Source of the DNA: Odiellus spinosus
Lineage: Eukaryota > Arthropoda > Arachnida > Opiliones > Phalangiidae
Reading direction: 5' to 3'
NCBI GenBank assembly: GCA_963920705.1
Contig: OY987236.1
Location: 12,014,190-12,078,189 of the forward strand
Length of the DNA: 64,000 bases
Both the position numbers and the translations under genes were made by a program. Position 1 is the stretch's first letter. Every line of letters begins with the position of its first letter. Positions 10,319-22,949 of the stretch are shown here, one piece after another. The notes beneath the pieces are model-generated. The model saw only the letters and a program-made list of their open reading frames with translations, was not told the DNA's origin and did not search any database.

Positions 10319-10601
10319 TTAACATAGACTCTAATATATACTCCCACACATAAATGGAAACACGACTGTGGGAGGAAGAGAGGTCCCGGTTACCCCCGTT
10401 TGCCTGCACTGTGTTCCACCTTTAACGTTGTCGTAACGTCTCTGCATGTCAAATTCAAATTAAGACTTGGTAACTCTAAGCTTCCCTTTCGGTAGTATAT
10501 ACATTCACGCGGCCGTCAGCTAGACTCGTCAATAGTTTTCCTTTATCCAATCATAAACAGTTACTATATGTCGCGCATTTACCTTTAAAGGGATACTAGG
10601 C

Positions 10602-10737
10602 TTAAAGGGTAACACGCAGCTAAATCGAAAGAAAATGATATATTTTCTGCTAGAAAGATAGAGTTGAAATAAAATCAACGTAGAAATATATACAGCATAT
10701 AGTTTTACTTAATTTTAAATTAATTTTCTACCCTTAA
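10602..10737. repeat. Possible short TTAA-flanked MITE
   Basis: TTAA followed by AGGGTAACACGC on the left, and CTACCC followed by TTAA on the right, enclose 128 bp. The left tip recurs at 19400. The inverted repeat is very short, so this is tentative. Confidence 0.35.
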
Positions 10738-10739
10738 AA

Positions 10740-13700
10740 TGTCAGTACAGCAATAATACAAATTTTGTGAGGGGGTCTGTTTCAAATTGACCCCCTCAGT
10801 TTCTGTTGGTGAAAAGTCAAAAATTTCTTCGAAACGGATTTAGGCTTAACGAGTTCAGTTAGAAACTTTGATAATTAAACTCGTACTTAGGAGAATCTGA
10901 ATTGTGATTTACGCATATTTTTACAGTAAAATAACTAAAAATCGATCGAAAATAACTTTTTCCAGAGTCTAGTATACCTTCGCACTTTTAGTTTATCGGA
11001 TAAAATATATATATACTTCCATTACTTTAATAAATTGTTTGACATAAATGGTTTATTTATTAACTAATCTGTCGTTAGTTAACATTTTGAATATATATTT
11101 ATTAATATATGATATCCTGATTATTCTTTACCTTTATATTATGTTTGTAAAAATAAAAACACGTCTATAAGTCTATTAAAATAAAAAATTCCAATTTTCT
11201 ATTTTTGAAGGATTAATTTAAAATTCCTGGCTTGTTATAACAACTAATCATTCGTGTTATTACGCCCAGATTAGGCTCTACCTCATCTAGGACGATTGTT
11301 ATTCCATCCACATGATATAGGCCTTTCGATAAAATTGATAAACAATATTAATGATATACAAAAAAATCAATCTCACATGTAAACCATTTATTACGTATAA
11401 AAATCACTAGTTTAAGAGAAAGAAAAAAATGTTATTTCGATCGAGATCTTTCAGAAAGTTTAACAAATATATTTATCGACCCAGATTAATATCTCCTAGA
11501 TAGTAAAAACTATCTTCTTACAAGAATTAGTATCTGTAGAGAGAGAGAGAGAGAGGGAGAGATAGAGAGACAGAGAGAGAAAAATAATAATAAAATATAT
11601 CAATCACTTACAGAATTGATATCGATAAGCGAGTTATAGAAGTACAAATATATCTAAGCTATTATCTATGTCGCAGGGATAAAAGGAAGTTAATAAATTA
11701 TATGATAATATTTAATTTAATTTCAAAGCATATTGTCGGAATTACTATATTTAGACGGTTTTTAGCAAATTCCCATTCCCCACTAGCTTCCCTATAAGTT
11801 TATATAATTTCTAAGCCCCTTAAAAAAAGGTTGCTATAAATTCTTCACTTTCAAATTGTTGGTATTATAAATTAATCTTGGAACCAGCAAAAATATACGT
11901 TAAAAAGTACCTGTTTCTACGGAAGATGTTGCCTTTTTTTCAAGGTTGGGACGAAGTGAAATTTTATAATATTAACTATTCCCTTGACTTTTATAGGTTT
12001 TCCCTGACCATATACATAATTTTTCCCTAAACAAATTTCACGTTGACATTAATAGTATCCATTTCAAAATTGTAAGTGTAAAAATAATGTGTACGGCTGA
12101 GTAAAATAAACCATACACGTCCCTGAATCTACGGCACTAATCAGAAACACCCTGTATATACAACAATTTCCAATATTTAATAGAAATTACAGGAAATTCG
12201 GGAAGTGGGAGAGGCTATTTACTTTGTAACAGTGCTATGTTATACTTATTCAAGTAAAATCAGGAAGTTGAACTAAGTCATCGAGTCAATTCCCATATAT
12301 ATCGAAGCCTGAAGATTTTTAGTTTTGTTTTGTTTATAAATAGCAATATATACCAGTACTGTTACAACACCGAAACACGGTGCCCCTAAATCAATCACAA
12401 TTAAAATACGTTGTAGTCTGAAGCAAACAAGGAGAAAGAAGGGGTGGGGATGTGAGAATAAGAATTTTAAAAGGTCAGAACTATACAAGAGGTTATATTA
12501 GCCGATTTAAATCGAAGTTTATGTTCACTGAGCTTGACTGAATGAGAAACATAAGGTACTCTTTCAATATGCCACATGATTTAGCAGGAAGATTTATCCT
12601 TCGATGCGCCACATTTCTAAATAGAGGTGGCGTCAAAATCCTAAGAATTCTTTCAGTGATTAATTTTAACAAGTATTTGTAAGAATTCTTTCTTTCACCG
12701 AAAGAAATTTAAGTATTTTGACGCGCTTGATTTTAAGGACATAGAAAACTGGGTATTTAAAGGACGCATAGAGTGGGAGCCCTGAATTTCCGGAATTCTG
12801 ATATCTTGATTTAATTGTCTAATTAGGTGATTTCCCCCTTTAATTAAAATTTTTGAAATTTTCAGTCTTGTTCAATAATCTATCATATACATTTTCCTTA
12901 AACTTCCTTTCATTCGCCTTCTTTACTAGAACGAAATAAAGTCGGTGATAAGGTTTGAGAGTAACAGGGATTTTCAATTTGCCTTTATTTACTCGAGCTA
13001 CGAACGTGACACAACAAAAGTTCGATTTTTGCTTCCTCTTCCCGCGCCGGTGCACGAATTAGCGTCATTTATATATTGAACGAGAAATCAGAAAAGCCTT
13101 GAACCCCCCACGAAGGTTGGAAGGGGTCGCGGGGAAAGGGTTTTAGATTCAGATTGATGACTTTCACTTAAGGCATAGAATTAAGGGAAGCTGGAACTTT
13201 TAATAAGATTATTATAGGGTAATTTATTCGATAAGAGTAATAATTACTCTCCCTATTCACTCTTGAACAATGTTTGATGGTAATGCAAGTATACGGAGAA
13301 AGAAGTTATTTATCTTAGTTTAAAAACAGGGCAAACAAAATTAGGGCTTCTAGTGACAGGTAGGTAGCGAATGTTTTAAAGGAATTCAGTATTAAAGTGA
13401 TGGTGTCACTAATTTCTTAAGAAAACCACATGGAATTTGAGTAGTATTTTCGGTTAAATTATAATTGGCGTCATCAATATGGTCACGCGACTTTTATAGA
13501 GAACTTAACAGTTGATTCTCGTGCATCTGGTACGTGAAAGTACTTAATCCAGAAAAATATAAATTTACATATTTTTCAATTTCAATTTTGAAGTTTCTTA
13601 AAAATGCGTCAACTCAAAGCTTGAAAATATTAATATGAAAAAAATATATATGTACATATAGACCTACGAAAAAATTATTTAAATATAAATCAATATGTTA

Positions 13701-13800
13701 AAAGTAACGTATCTAGGGCATTGATTAAAAGTGGGCTATAAAAAAAAGGACATTTATAGCTAGTATATATTACAATGAAAACAGGTGTCAAACCCGGATA
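10740..13800. other. AT-rich non-coding stretch with small repeats
   Basis: Contents: a segment near 10880-10985 related to the MITE family at 49567-50141 and 57195-57722 (shared TTTACGCATATTTT and AAAATAACT); a GA microsatellite near 11540-11580; a degraded repeat containing CAGAAACACCCTGTAT near 12143; and an inverted repeat at 12631-12725 (arms GTCAAAATCCTAAG and its imperfect complement). No gene recognised. Confidence 0.45.
12631..12725. repeat. Inverted repeat, arms about 28 bp
   Basis: CGTCAAAATCCTAAG...TCTTTCAGTG on the left pairs with CACCGAAAGAAATTTAAG...TTTTGACG on the right, with several mismatches and a ~35-bp loop. Confidence 0.55.
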
Positions 13801-13839
13801 CCAAAATAAAAAAAAAAATCCTCAGTCTCAGGTCCGAGA

Positions 13840-14220
13840 CTTTATCGATTCACAGGGCTATCAAAATTGTTAAAGACAAGAACGAAAAGAAAGAAAGAAC
13901 CCCAAGAGAGCTCGAAACTCCGCCTCTACCCTCCCCTCCACCACGTGCTTAGCTAAGCCTCGCTCTTATCCCCATGTATATGAACAAAAACCCCGGTCGG
14001 GCCATACGCTAAAAGGTGAATGTGACCAAAAGAGAGCCACGATTTCCACCTAAGGCTAAACTAATCCTTCGGCCAATCCCCTCCCTGATGGGCCGACCAA
14101 ATCGCCAGACAGACCTACAAGGCAAAGGGGGGCCCTTACTCTACAAGCAATATAACTCGAGCCAGATAGAGGTTTCAACACGTGCAATATTAGAAGTTTC
14201 AACTATCTTCGTGTTTTAAA
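13840..14220. other. GC-richer segment without recognisable gene
   Basis: Base composition is noticeably less AT-rich than the surroundings, with a 67-codon open frame on the plus strand (14016-14219). The peptide (MNVTKREPRFPPKAK...) matches nothing I know and has no splice or start context that convinces me. Confidence 0.3.
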
Positions 14221-14334
14221 GTACAAATGCAACAATTTTTTGTGCAGCCTATTTAAATTACACTTGGGGGGCCAATAATGACCGTTCCCAGAAAGAGCCA
14301 ATTCAGGTCAATTTCTCAGTTACCAAATGATTTA

Positions 14335-14490
14335 TAAGGGAGGCCCTTAATTAAAAATAGCGGGCCCATAATTAAAAATAGAGACCCCATAATTTAAAAT
14401 AGAGGGTACATTCTAAAAATATAGGGGCCCATAATTTTAAATAGGGGGTCCATTGTAAAAATATAGGAGCCCATAATTAAAAATAATATG
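14335..14490. repeat. Tandem repeat of a ~25-bp GGGCCCATAATTAAAAATA unit
   Basis: About six degenerate units built on GGGCCCATAATTAAAAATAG follow one another. Units differ in the number of G and C residues and in AAT/TAA order. Confidence 0.75.
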
Positions 14491-15589
14491 CTCCTGGGCT
14501 GTAAAAAACTCTCTCACACAATTAACAAATAAAGTTTATCAGGCATTAGAATTAAGGCTTAAGTTTAATACCATTCAAGTAGACAAACGCGAGAGAAGTT
14601 TGTTCATATTGATAGATCCAATAAGTTCGCCAAATGATTATAAATGAATACTTAATTATTCACTAAGGGGCAAAAAATGTTTGCTATTAATCTTTGATAA
14701 TTGAAGGCAATCAAAAAAGTAATTTTATTGGTTTCATGTGGACTTCAAGAGCTTAGTGTAGCATTATACGTGCTGAATTCTTGAATTGTTTCAGACTCTG
14801 AACAGGCAGTTGTAAAAGAAAGGAAACTACAAGGTCAGATGACGAGGGAAAAGCCCGGAGGCTACTCTCATTAAGGCCATCCATGTTAGGATTTCCCCAT
14901 CAACCCTAGAACCGCCTAAACCGACTCTACGATGTCTGCCCAAAATTGATGAGAAAGCTCTCGGCCACCGCTAACCATAAAACGTTCGTTTTTCGTGAGA
15001 TGATGAAGCCAAAGGCAAGTTTCGGGTATTTTATCTGCCCACCTTGATAAAATATTGCGGTTTTAAATTGTCGAATGATATTTCGTGAAATACAACGTTC
15101 CCATTCAATATATATGCCTATTTAAGAAACTTTTGACGTGGTTCCCATTTTAAAATTGATTATTCAAAATAATCGTTGTATTTCTTATTCAAACATCAAA
15201 TAGATGATCCCAAGATTTTATTATAGCTAAGTTGACCCTAGGCAAATTGAATTGAAATATCTTCTAAAATTTTTACGAGCATCAAAAAAATAACAAAGAA
15301 CGTAAGAAGAGAAATCCAAATAACTTTGAACCTTTAAGGATTAAAATGTTTAAACTAACAGTAGAACAACAGTTTAAACATAAGCTTATAAACTACTATA
15401 AACTAACAAGTACTGATCCTTCTACGAAGCGCGAACTCATGAACCATAATATATTTTATTCTATTACCCCGGTAAGCAAGAACGCGATTGTCACGAAGTT
15501 GATTTCGTGTACAAAACAATACAACCATAACTATATAGGTCCACTATTCCCATTCAAGGTTTGATAACTATGAACTGTAAATGGTAAAG

Positions 15590-18100
15590 CATTCTTATAT
15601 TGTACCTTCAACCTGAGATAACGTTTATTTACGGGAAAGCCCTAAAGAAGGGCCTATAGCATCAAAACGTTTTTGATTATCGGGTAAACTACGGAATGGC
15701 GGAAGGGTCGTAAGATAAAAGAATCACTGGTTATACATGTGTTCAAGAAAAGTTGACAACTACTTTTTTTCCTACGAGGTTTAATACCGCGTATCAATCC
15801 GCCTTAGTTATATTACTTTTTGTCAACTGTTTATCCTTTCACAATGTTGCCTACGAATTTCATAAGAGAGATACGAGGGTTATGTGGCCTTTGCTAAAGC
15901 TCTTACGCTGGTGTGATTTAGAGATGAAAGTGAAAAAGGAATAGGAGATAATTGAGGGCAGTCACTATACATCGCCTAATACAATTTGAATTGTCACCAC
16001 GAGCAATACTGTTAGCTCTCTTTATCTAGCTTTGAACCCGCTGACAACACAAGCTGGAAAGAGACTATATCCAGAAACAATTTTAATTTTCTTCCATCGC
16101 TCCTTGTTATTAGTTTTATTAGAGGTACTGGGAGCCTATACTATTCAATGTACTGTAAATTATTTTGGATGAAGCTTTACTCTTGCTAAAAAAATTATAT
16201 ATATAGATTTAAGCCTGTTGCTTTTATCCAACGGAAATCAGGAAATCCGTCTAGTCGAACAACAATTACGACGCTGTTACGTGATTATGATTTAGTTAAT
16301 TATCCATGGTTCCCGATTTATTGATTTAAAGCGAGGCTGTCACTAATTAATCTTGAAAACAAAAGAACATAAGGGCATGCCATATCGTCGAGAAATTGTC
16401 AGACTGCTTGACCCCTGTCAAGAGGGAGCTAGTGCGAGACTGGAATAAGAAGGCCGTCCCAACTCCCAAATGAACCGTCTAATATAGTATTTTCAATATG
16501 GCGCCTGTAAAAGTGTTTCAACCGTCGTACTTTGGTGTTCAGGACAGAGCTGGTATTCAGTGATAATAAATATGAGATGCCATTAAAGTTGGAAAAGCTG
16601 AGGCGAAGCAATACACAATTTTAAACATTGCATAAAAAGTATTCAATCTCAACTCCATTTGAAAATGAGTATATATATTTAAGGATATATCATAATTTTT
16701 TTGTTTTAACGTGTAGGGGACACTTCGAGGATGACGAAAACCAAATTACTGGTTGATTCACCAAAGACTTTTTAAATTTAGAATTTAATACATTTGATGA
16801 CGTCATAGCATTGTCTCTTCAAAAATAAACTTTTAAATAAATGCTAAAATATATAAGGTAGATCTAACACTTTTCGACTGTCTTATTATTAACATCGATC
16901 GGTACTTTAAACCTAAAAAGTTCTAAAAAAGTTAGGATGAAACAAAAAAATGCAAATAAAGTATTTTAATTTATTTTCACCTAAAATCTCGTTTACCTAA
17001 ATTTCGAAAACAATTTCAGAGAAATGCCGATTCCAACATATGCTAATTTCAAGCTGCATTCCTACAGACACCCTCTCTCATAATATATATACCTCTGCTA
17101 TAGAGGGGTTATGGTAATGGAAAAAGCTAAGGCGGAATGATCCAAAATTATAGATCTAAGAAAAAGAAACTAGTCCGTGCCAACTCCTCACTCGAATATG
17201 GATTTACAGATTTGCATCTCCTCCAAACACATGCTCTCGCTTAGAAGCTTAAAACTCGAAGATACAACGCAGATGTAAACATGCCGTAACGCTAGAGATA
17301 CAATCGGAATCGGATATGAAACAACACGGATATCCCTTCATGCACTTACACTCATCCTCAAATACCATTCCCATGATTACATTGAGTCTCCCCTATAGCC
17401 TGACTTTGATAAGTCGTCCACAAAAAAAAAAAAAAAAAAAAAAAAAAAATCGAAATGTAACTAAACGCTATACTTCAATTATTTAAAAAAACAGTTCAGA
17501 AGCTTATCATCTCACGAGATTTAGGAACAGTTCAAGCTATAACAATTAACATTCAAGGCTAAAATCAAACCTATTTTTAAATGTAATTATTATTTGTTTC
17601 CTCTAAAAAAAAGGGTGGTAAAGAATTCTTGCACGTGTACGTAGTTTATTTGATTATCCTTTTCGAAGAATTCCATGCAGGAAGTAACTCTTGGTCTATA
17701 CAATATAGGTACGCTAGAACACAACTCATCCTCCACACGCAGCATCCGGGAAAAGTGACCTATCCGGCCTAGCTGTAAACTTAGCCTTCTTGTATTATTT
17801 GTTCGCGATGACCGTTCTTCGAAGCTATTGGACGTTACACTAACTCTGAATTATGGCTTTTACCTGGTTCGGCTTTTTTATTGGTTAGAAGGAGGAATGG
17901 GTGAAATGAGAACAGTATCTGTAGTACCTCTTTTTCTTTTTAATCTATTAAAGGGGTTTGCTTTGAAATACGATTTGAGTTTTCAGAGAGTAAAAAGCTA
18001 CATACGCTAGCCGTTCTATCTCAAAGGCTTGTTTTCTATTTAAAGAGATAATGAAGTCTAACAACTGATTATCTTGATTCATAATATGTAAATGGATAGT
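15590..18100. other. Non-coding stretch with dispersed-repeat fragments
   Basis: Fragments of the dispersed family with GTTTAACATTG and CAATCCGCCTTAG occur near 15775-15815 (+), 16565-16640 (-) and 17095-17200 (-). A run of about 30 A lies at 17421-17449. No gene recognised. Confidence 0.4.
17095..17200 (-). repeat. Copy of dispersed CCGCCTTAGC repeat
   Basis: Read on the minus strand it contains GAGGAGTTGGCACG, ATCATTCCGCCTTAG and TTTTTCCATTACCAT. The same blocks recur at 28885-28945, 34035-34125, 39505-39560 and 39878-39945. Confidence 0.5.
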
Positions 18101-18111
18101 CGACTTGAAAT

Positions 18112-18408
18112 CTACGTTCATACTAGCTAGGCCTTGTAATCGATTTAAACCGTTTCAAAACGTTTCGCTGGAGTCGAGTGAACAAGAAACCGTCTTCTCT
18201 CGAATCGATTTGATTCGATTTCTCGAAACTGATTCGCGAACCAGTTTCGTACCGATTCGCTTTCAACAACCGATAGATGAAGCTACAATAAATCGATTTA
18301 TAACGATAATGTGTGAACACATGACTCTTGAAACGATTCCTGACGATTTGAATATCGGTTTGTTTTTACCGTTTCAAATCGATTAAGAAATGCTAGTGTT
18401 ATAGTAGC
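18112..18408 (+). repeat. CTACGTTCA-tipped MITE, copy 1
   Basis: About 297 bp from CTACGTTCATACTAG to CTAGTGTTATAGTAG, inverted ends. The interior has many near-palindromic words (AATCGATTTGAAACGG, CGATTTGATTCGATTTC). It is about 90% similar by eye to 32660-32953 and to the reverse complement of 21945-22221. Similar tips are common in hAT-type MITEs, but no target duplication could be fixed. Confidence 0.75.
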
Positions 18409-19399
18409 TTTATTGTAACGTTAACGGAATAAAGCGTGCGCTTCCCACATGATTGGCCGGAGCCTGTTTAACGGATAAATATCTCCCCATCAGCCCTTGA
18501 TAAGCATCTTTACTTTATTATTATCCAAGAAAGCTAAAAATTTCTGATTGATAAATTAATCGTGTATATTTTAACAAGAAGGAGATGCGGAGAAAATTGT
18601 CGTATTTCATTCTGACTTTAAAGAAAGAAGGGGTACCCAGTTTTGAACCCCATTTCTCCATGCTTATTACATTCTGAAAACCAGAACTGATATTTTTGCC
18701 TATATGTAGCGAGAGAGAACCGACAGTTCGTGGCCTGTCCTATAATACAATCATTGAATTTTTTATTAATTTTTTTATTTTCCCTCTTTTTCCGTTCTCT
18801 GGCACGGATAAATTTTATGTTTTTTCGATCGGTGTTTTGGATGTTTGTGGAAATTCTTAAGCGATGTTTATTGGGATGGTATTTTGATAGGTTCTAACAG
18901 ACGTTAAGATTAACGAGAGTTATAAAGGAGTTCAAGATCGGTTTGAAATCACTACTTTTAGCCACATATTATCTTTATCATCGCGTATAATTTCGCCTCA
19001 GCTTTCGCTAGTTTTGCCAATTTGTCTTGAACCAAAATTTACGCAGCATTGCGACTAGGAAATTCCATCGAAAATTAACATTCAGATACTATAAGCGTCT
19101 GTTTCTCAATGCCTCTAAAGATAAATCAAACCATTCTCGTATACATTTTCCTCACGACTTAACGCATACAGAGAATGCAATATCATATTAAAGTTTAATG
19201 CTGCGAGTATTTTTTTATTTTGAGCGTTGCTCCTAGAAAGTACCAAATTCATTTAAATTTTCACGAAATCAATTTTTCCGAGGAAAATATAAACTTATAT
19301 AAAGTTTCGGAAAAAAAATTGGGGTTAAACTCCGTGGCCAATCACGTGTTTTGATAATTCATTTCGTGACACGTAGGGATTAATTACTTCGAATATAAG

Positions 19400-20016
19400 T
19401 TAAAGGGTAACACGCAGGGACGCAGCAAAATATATTTTGTACAAACCTATTTAAATGGGTGTAGTATTGTATAATAAGATGGCCAAGTCCATAAGAGAAG
19501 CTACACCCTAAAAGGCCATCATATTTTTGAGATTTTGGGATTTTTTTTTTTTTTTTTTGGAATTTTTTGTGAGACTAGATCTATAAATGGAATAGATCTT
19601 AATTTATTCGAGAATTTTTTCAGAATTTTTAGACACGTTTTTGGTGTTTAAATTAATTTCTAAAGTTTGGTAAAATTTCTGTAAAAGTAAATGTAAATAC
19701 GGACCAGCCTTCAACAGCGCTTGTAATGTCTTAACATTAAAAGAATAGACCAGCGTTTGACGTCTAATACGTTGGCCATCAAACGCCGGCCTATTCCTTT
19801 AATGTTAGAGCTTTACAAGCACTGTTGAAGGCTGAAATAATATGATTGGCCAGAATTTATTTACTTTTATAGCAATTTTCCCAAACTTTAGAAATTAATT
19901 TAAACACCAAAAACGTGTGTAAAATTTCTGAAAAAATTCTAAAATACGTTCTTTGCCATGGTGACTCCGAATATAAATTCAAAATCTGTTACTTTTTAGC
20001 TCCAAGTTTCCCTTAT
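19400..20016. repeat. TTAA/AGGG-tipped element containing a large foldback
   Basis: Starts TTAA-AGGGTAACACGC and ends AGCTCCAAGTTTCCCT followed by TATAA, a degraded TTAA. Its core, 19611-19940, is a palindrome. A second, left-truncated copy of the right half lies at 22228-22561 and ends in the intact form AGTTTCCCT-TTAA, which supports the right boundary. Poly-T/U tracts at 19541-19558 and 20037-20065 flank the core. Confidence 0.55.
19611..19940. repeat. Large palindrome, arms about 160 bp
   Basis: Left arm 19611-19772 and right arm 19778-19940 are inverted copies. Matching blocks include AGAATTTTTTCAGAA, CACGTTTTTGGTGTTTAAAT, TAATTTCTAAAGTTTGG and AGCCTTCAACAG, in order and at the same spacing. 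The centre is near 19775 with almost no loop. Mismatches are roughly one in eight. Confidence 0.85.
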
Positions 20017-20034
20017 AAGTCTTTGGAAATGATT

Positions 20035-20065
<31 letters not shown>

Positions 20066-21841
20066 CCCCGAGACTATATGTTCTAGATTTTGCTCCTAAC
20101 CACGCGATTCTTCTCTTTACTTTCCTCATTCTCTGATTTCACTCAATACTTTCACTCTATAAAGTCTAATTCGCCGTAGAAAAAGGGTGTCTAAAAATAA
20201 CCTCATCCATTGATAAGAGTCTTAACAAGGCCCTCGTTGCAACTTTCCCCATTAATAAAGCCGAGATACAAGAGGCGGGATGACTCTTACATATAACGAT
20301 AGTAAAAACTACACTTTGTAGCCTTTTATATCCCTTTTCTATATACACTGGATCACCTACGGTATCACAAATCTAACATAATTGCCCCTGAGGGCTGGCT
20401 CGAGGAGGAGATTTGACGAGCAACAGCTACCTATATATAATCTCGTGTTTGAGAGAAGTTGGTATAACAACTACTTTAGTACCGTTCTAATTTAACATTG
20501 TGTATCAATCCGCGCTAGCTTAAACAATTTTGTGAACAGCTCTGAAACGTATTTGTATAACTTTTAAACTTGTTAATATACTTAGAACTTGAAATAGTTA
20601 AATTAGTATTCCACGGAGCCGCGTTAAAAGTGGAAATTAAAATCAAAAGAAACCGAAAAGGTGAAAATCAATTCGTACCCAGTCTTAGCAAGAGTTATTT
20701 CATACTGTTTTTGTACTAAACTTAATATTTAGTTTTATTACGTGATAAAATTAAATTAATTTGACCTCCAAATTTTGCACGAACGCGTAAAAATGTTTAC
20801 GCGTCTTTCGTGGCACGATCTGCGCATGAACACGCGGGAAAATTTCGCGGGAAATACAGTTGTGTCGTCTGCTTAAATCGTCATTATAACTTTAAAAACT
20901 TGTAGACGTAATTAACCAAAATTGAAAAGAACTCTTTGTTCTTGAGTTTTAAGTTTAATCGAGAATCGTACTTGTACATATAGGAAGATTGAAAAAAACT
21001 TTCAAAAGTATGACTTCGTGGAACCTGTTTCTATAAGTTCTCGAATCTCATTTATACGACTTTTAGAAAGAAGTAAAGGAGAATTTGGCGGGAAAAATGT
21101 TTACCAGAGCGCGTTATTGACGATGTATGGAACAGTACATTTATAAAATATATTACACCGTTTTCTATCCGACTCACGGGAGTTTCCGGACCAGAGAGCG
21201 AAACGCCTTTTATACGTTCATGTATAGCGAGCATAAAAAAATGTTTGAGTCAATGTTGTACCTAATATATTGAAAGGGTTAGAGACGCGATTGTTTCAGT
21301 AAACTCTAATAACACTTTGAAAACTTTCTTAAGATATTCTAAATCGTTTTTAATCTAAAGTTTCAGAGCTGATACACTGTTTAGAGTTTTTGGATTTTTA
21401 CCTATATCCTAGGGCGAAAGCTTTGATGACAAAACTTTCAGAACCACTTAACTTGAAGCATAATTTAGGTGATAATCCATAGGTATTCGAAAAAAATGGT
21501 GAACGACTCCCTTTAAAAATTATTTAGAATATTCAAAGCTAACAATAGGAGGACTTTAACCCTTGAGAAACCACTACATAAAGCCTTGGTAATGTTTTTT
21601 CTTCCTCCTATTTAAAGAACATTATACAGGACTTTCAATTAAACAACTATACACGCGTCTATTGTTCTTGATTATTTAAGGGGGTCGCACTTTTTCCCCT
21701 AGTCGTTGGGTTTATTGGATTAAGTCGGAATAAACGTATTTAGAGCGGAAAGTATAAAGAGAGATTTCCACGCTATACATGAGTACATGTTAAAGGGAAA
21801 ATATGAGGAATCGACATGCTAAAAAAGGTTTTGTTACAACT

Positions 21842-22221
21842 TAGCTACGAACACATCTAGCATTTCTTAATCGATTTGAAACGGTAAAATGAAACCGATA
21901 TTCAAATCGCTAGGAATCGTTTGAAGCGTCATGTGTTCAAACATTAGCTACGGTCACACAGCATTTCTAAATCGATTTGAAACGGTAAAATCAAACTGAT
22001 ATTCAAATGAATCGTTAAGCGTCACGCGTTCACACATTAATCTTTATAAACCGATTTATTGTAGCTTCATCTATCGGTTGTTGAAACCGAATTGGTATGG
22101 AACTGTTTCCGAAGCAGGTCCAAGAAATCGAATCAAATCGATTCGAGAAAAGACGGTTTCCCATTCACACGACTCCAGCGAAACGTTTTTAATGGATTCC
22201 AAGGCCTAGCACGAACGCAGT
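21842..22221 (-). repeat. CTACGTTCA-tipped MITE, copy 3, with a duplicated end
   Basis: Reverse-orientation relative of 18112-18408. The end sequence TAGCTACG..CACA..TAGCATTTC through CAAATCG and GCGTCATG occurs twice, at 21842-21944 and again from 21945. Only the second copy continues to the other tip (GGCCTAGCACGAACG, ~22221). Either a truncated copy abuts a full one, or one end was tandemly duplicated. Confidence 0.65.
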
Positions 22222-22227
22222 TCTATT

Positions 22228-22561
22228 GTATGGACACGTTTTTGGTGTTTAAATTATTTTCTAAAGTTTAGTTAAATTAGAATTTCAGTATAGTATCAAA
22301 TCGAACCAACTGCATCAGCCTTCCCAACATATTCTGATAGCGTCGACTATTTTTTAGAAACTCAATCGCGATAGCGCTGTTGAAGGCTGATATAATATGA
22401 TTGGCCCGCATTTACTCTGTGCTGATTTCAAAACTTCAAAATTTAAGCATTCAAATGTCGCCTTAAAATTTTGGAAATAATATTTGATTCATAATTTTGC
22501 CCGCTGATTCTGAAAGTAAAATCAAAAGCTGTTCCGTTTTTAGCTCGAAGTTTCCCTTTAA
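22228..22561. repeat. Truncated second copy of the 19400-20016 element
   Basis: Contains GGACACGTTTTTGGTG, AGCGCTGTTGAAGGCTG and AATATGATTGGCC as in the other copy, and ends AGTTTCCCT-TTAA. The left part is missing where the CTACGTTCA-type MITE ends at 22221. Confidence 0.6.
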
Positions 22562-22867
22562 GTATAAAATCAGCCGGGACATACATCAGCCTGCTATTAT
22601 TTTAAACGCAATAACTGTAATTACGGCTGAACAAGTGATTATATAACTGTATAATATGATAAAGGCGTAATTGGGAGTGTTATTGAATTGTAATCTTGAA
22701 ATAAATAATACTTAGTAATTCCATTAATCGTTTCAATGAATACATTTAGTCGGATTAAATCGTCTAATCACAGTTTATTATTGGAAATTGGTATAATCCC
22801 AATCAACTTATCGGTGACGTATAGTGACGAAGGAGCAAAGTCCGCGACTGCGGCTAAGGACATTGTT

Positions 22868-22883
22868 GGGGGGGGGGGGGGGG
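22868..22883 (+). repeat. Run of 16 G
   Basis: Uninterrupted homopolymer; other G/C runs lie at 34227-34237 (C), 42715-42728 (G) and 63882-63894 (C). Lengths are likely to be unreliable in assembly. Confidence 0.8.
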
Positions 22884-22949
22884 TCCCTGATATTTCGCGT
22901 CGTTCCTTCAAGCGTTCAGTAAGATACTGCTTTTGACAATAAACACTTA

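Larger units (their letters stand above)
4218..10322. mobile_element. Complete Kolobok-type DNA transposon with TTAA duplication
   Basis: TTAA at 4218-4221 and 10319-10322 flank an element of 6,097 bp (4222-10318). Both ends start AGGGATAATGAAAGGG and continue as terminal inverted repeats of 583 and 576 bp. By eye they differ by three substitutions and one 7-bp indel, so the insertion is young. Two convergent genes fill the interior: a THAP-domain transposase (minus) and a P2X7-C-terminal-like protein (plus). TTAA target duplication, an AGGRR-type tip and a THAP transposase are the hallmarks of the Kolobok superfamily, and the Xenopus T2-type MITEs share the TTAAAGGRR end; superfamily assignment rests on that knowledge, not on alignment. 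Both genes have uninterrupted reading frames under consistent splice models, so the copy may be autonomous. A smaller element is nested in it (6128-6615). Confidence 0.9.

Noticed and set aside
4218-10322. Assignment to the P-element superfamily because of the THAP domain
   Set aside because: P elements make 8-bp target duplications and have different transposase motifs; TTAA duplication and the AGGG tip fit Kolobok. piggyBac also uses TTAA but has CCC-type tips and no THAP domain.
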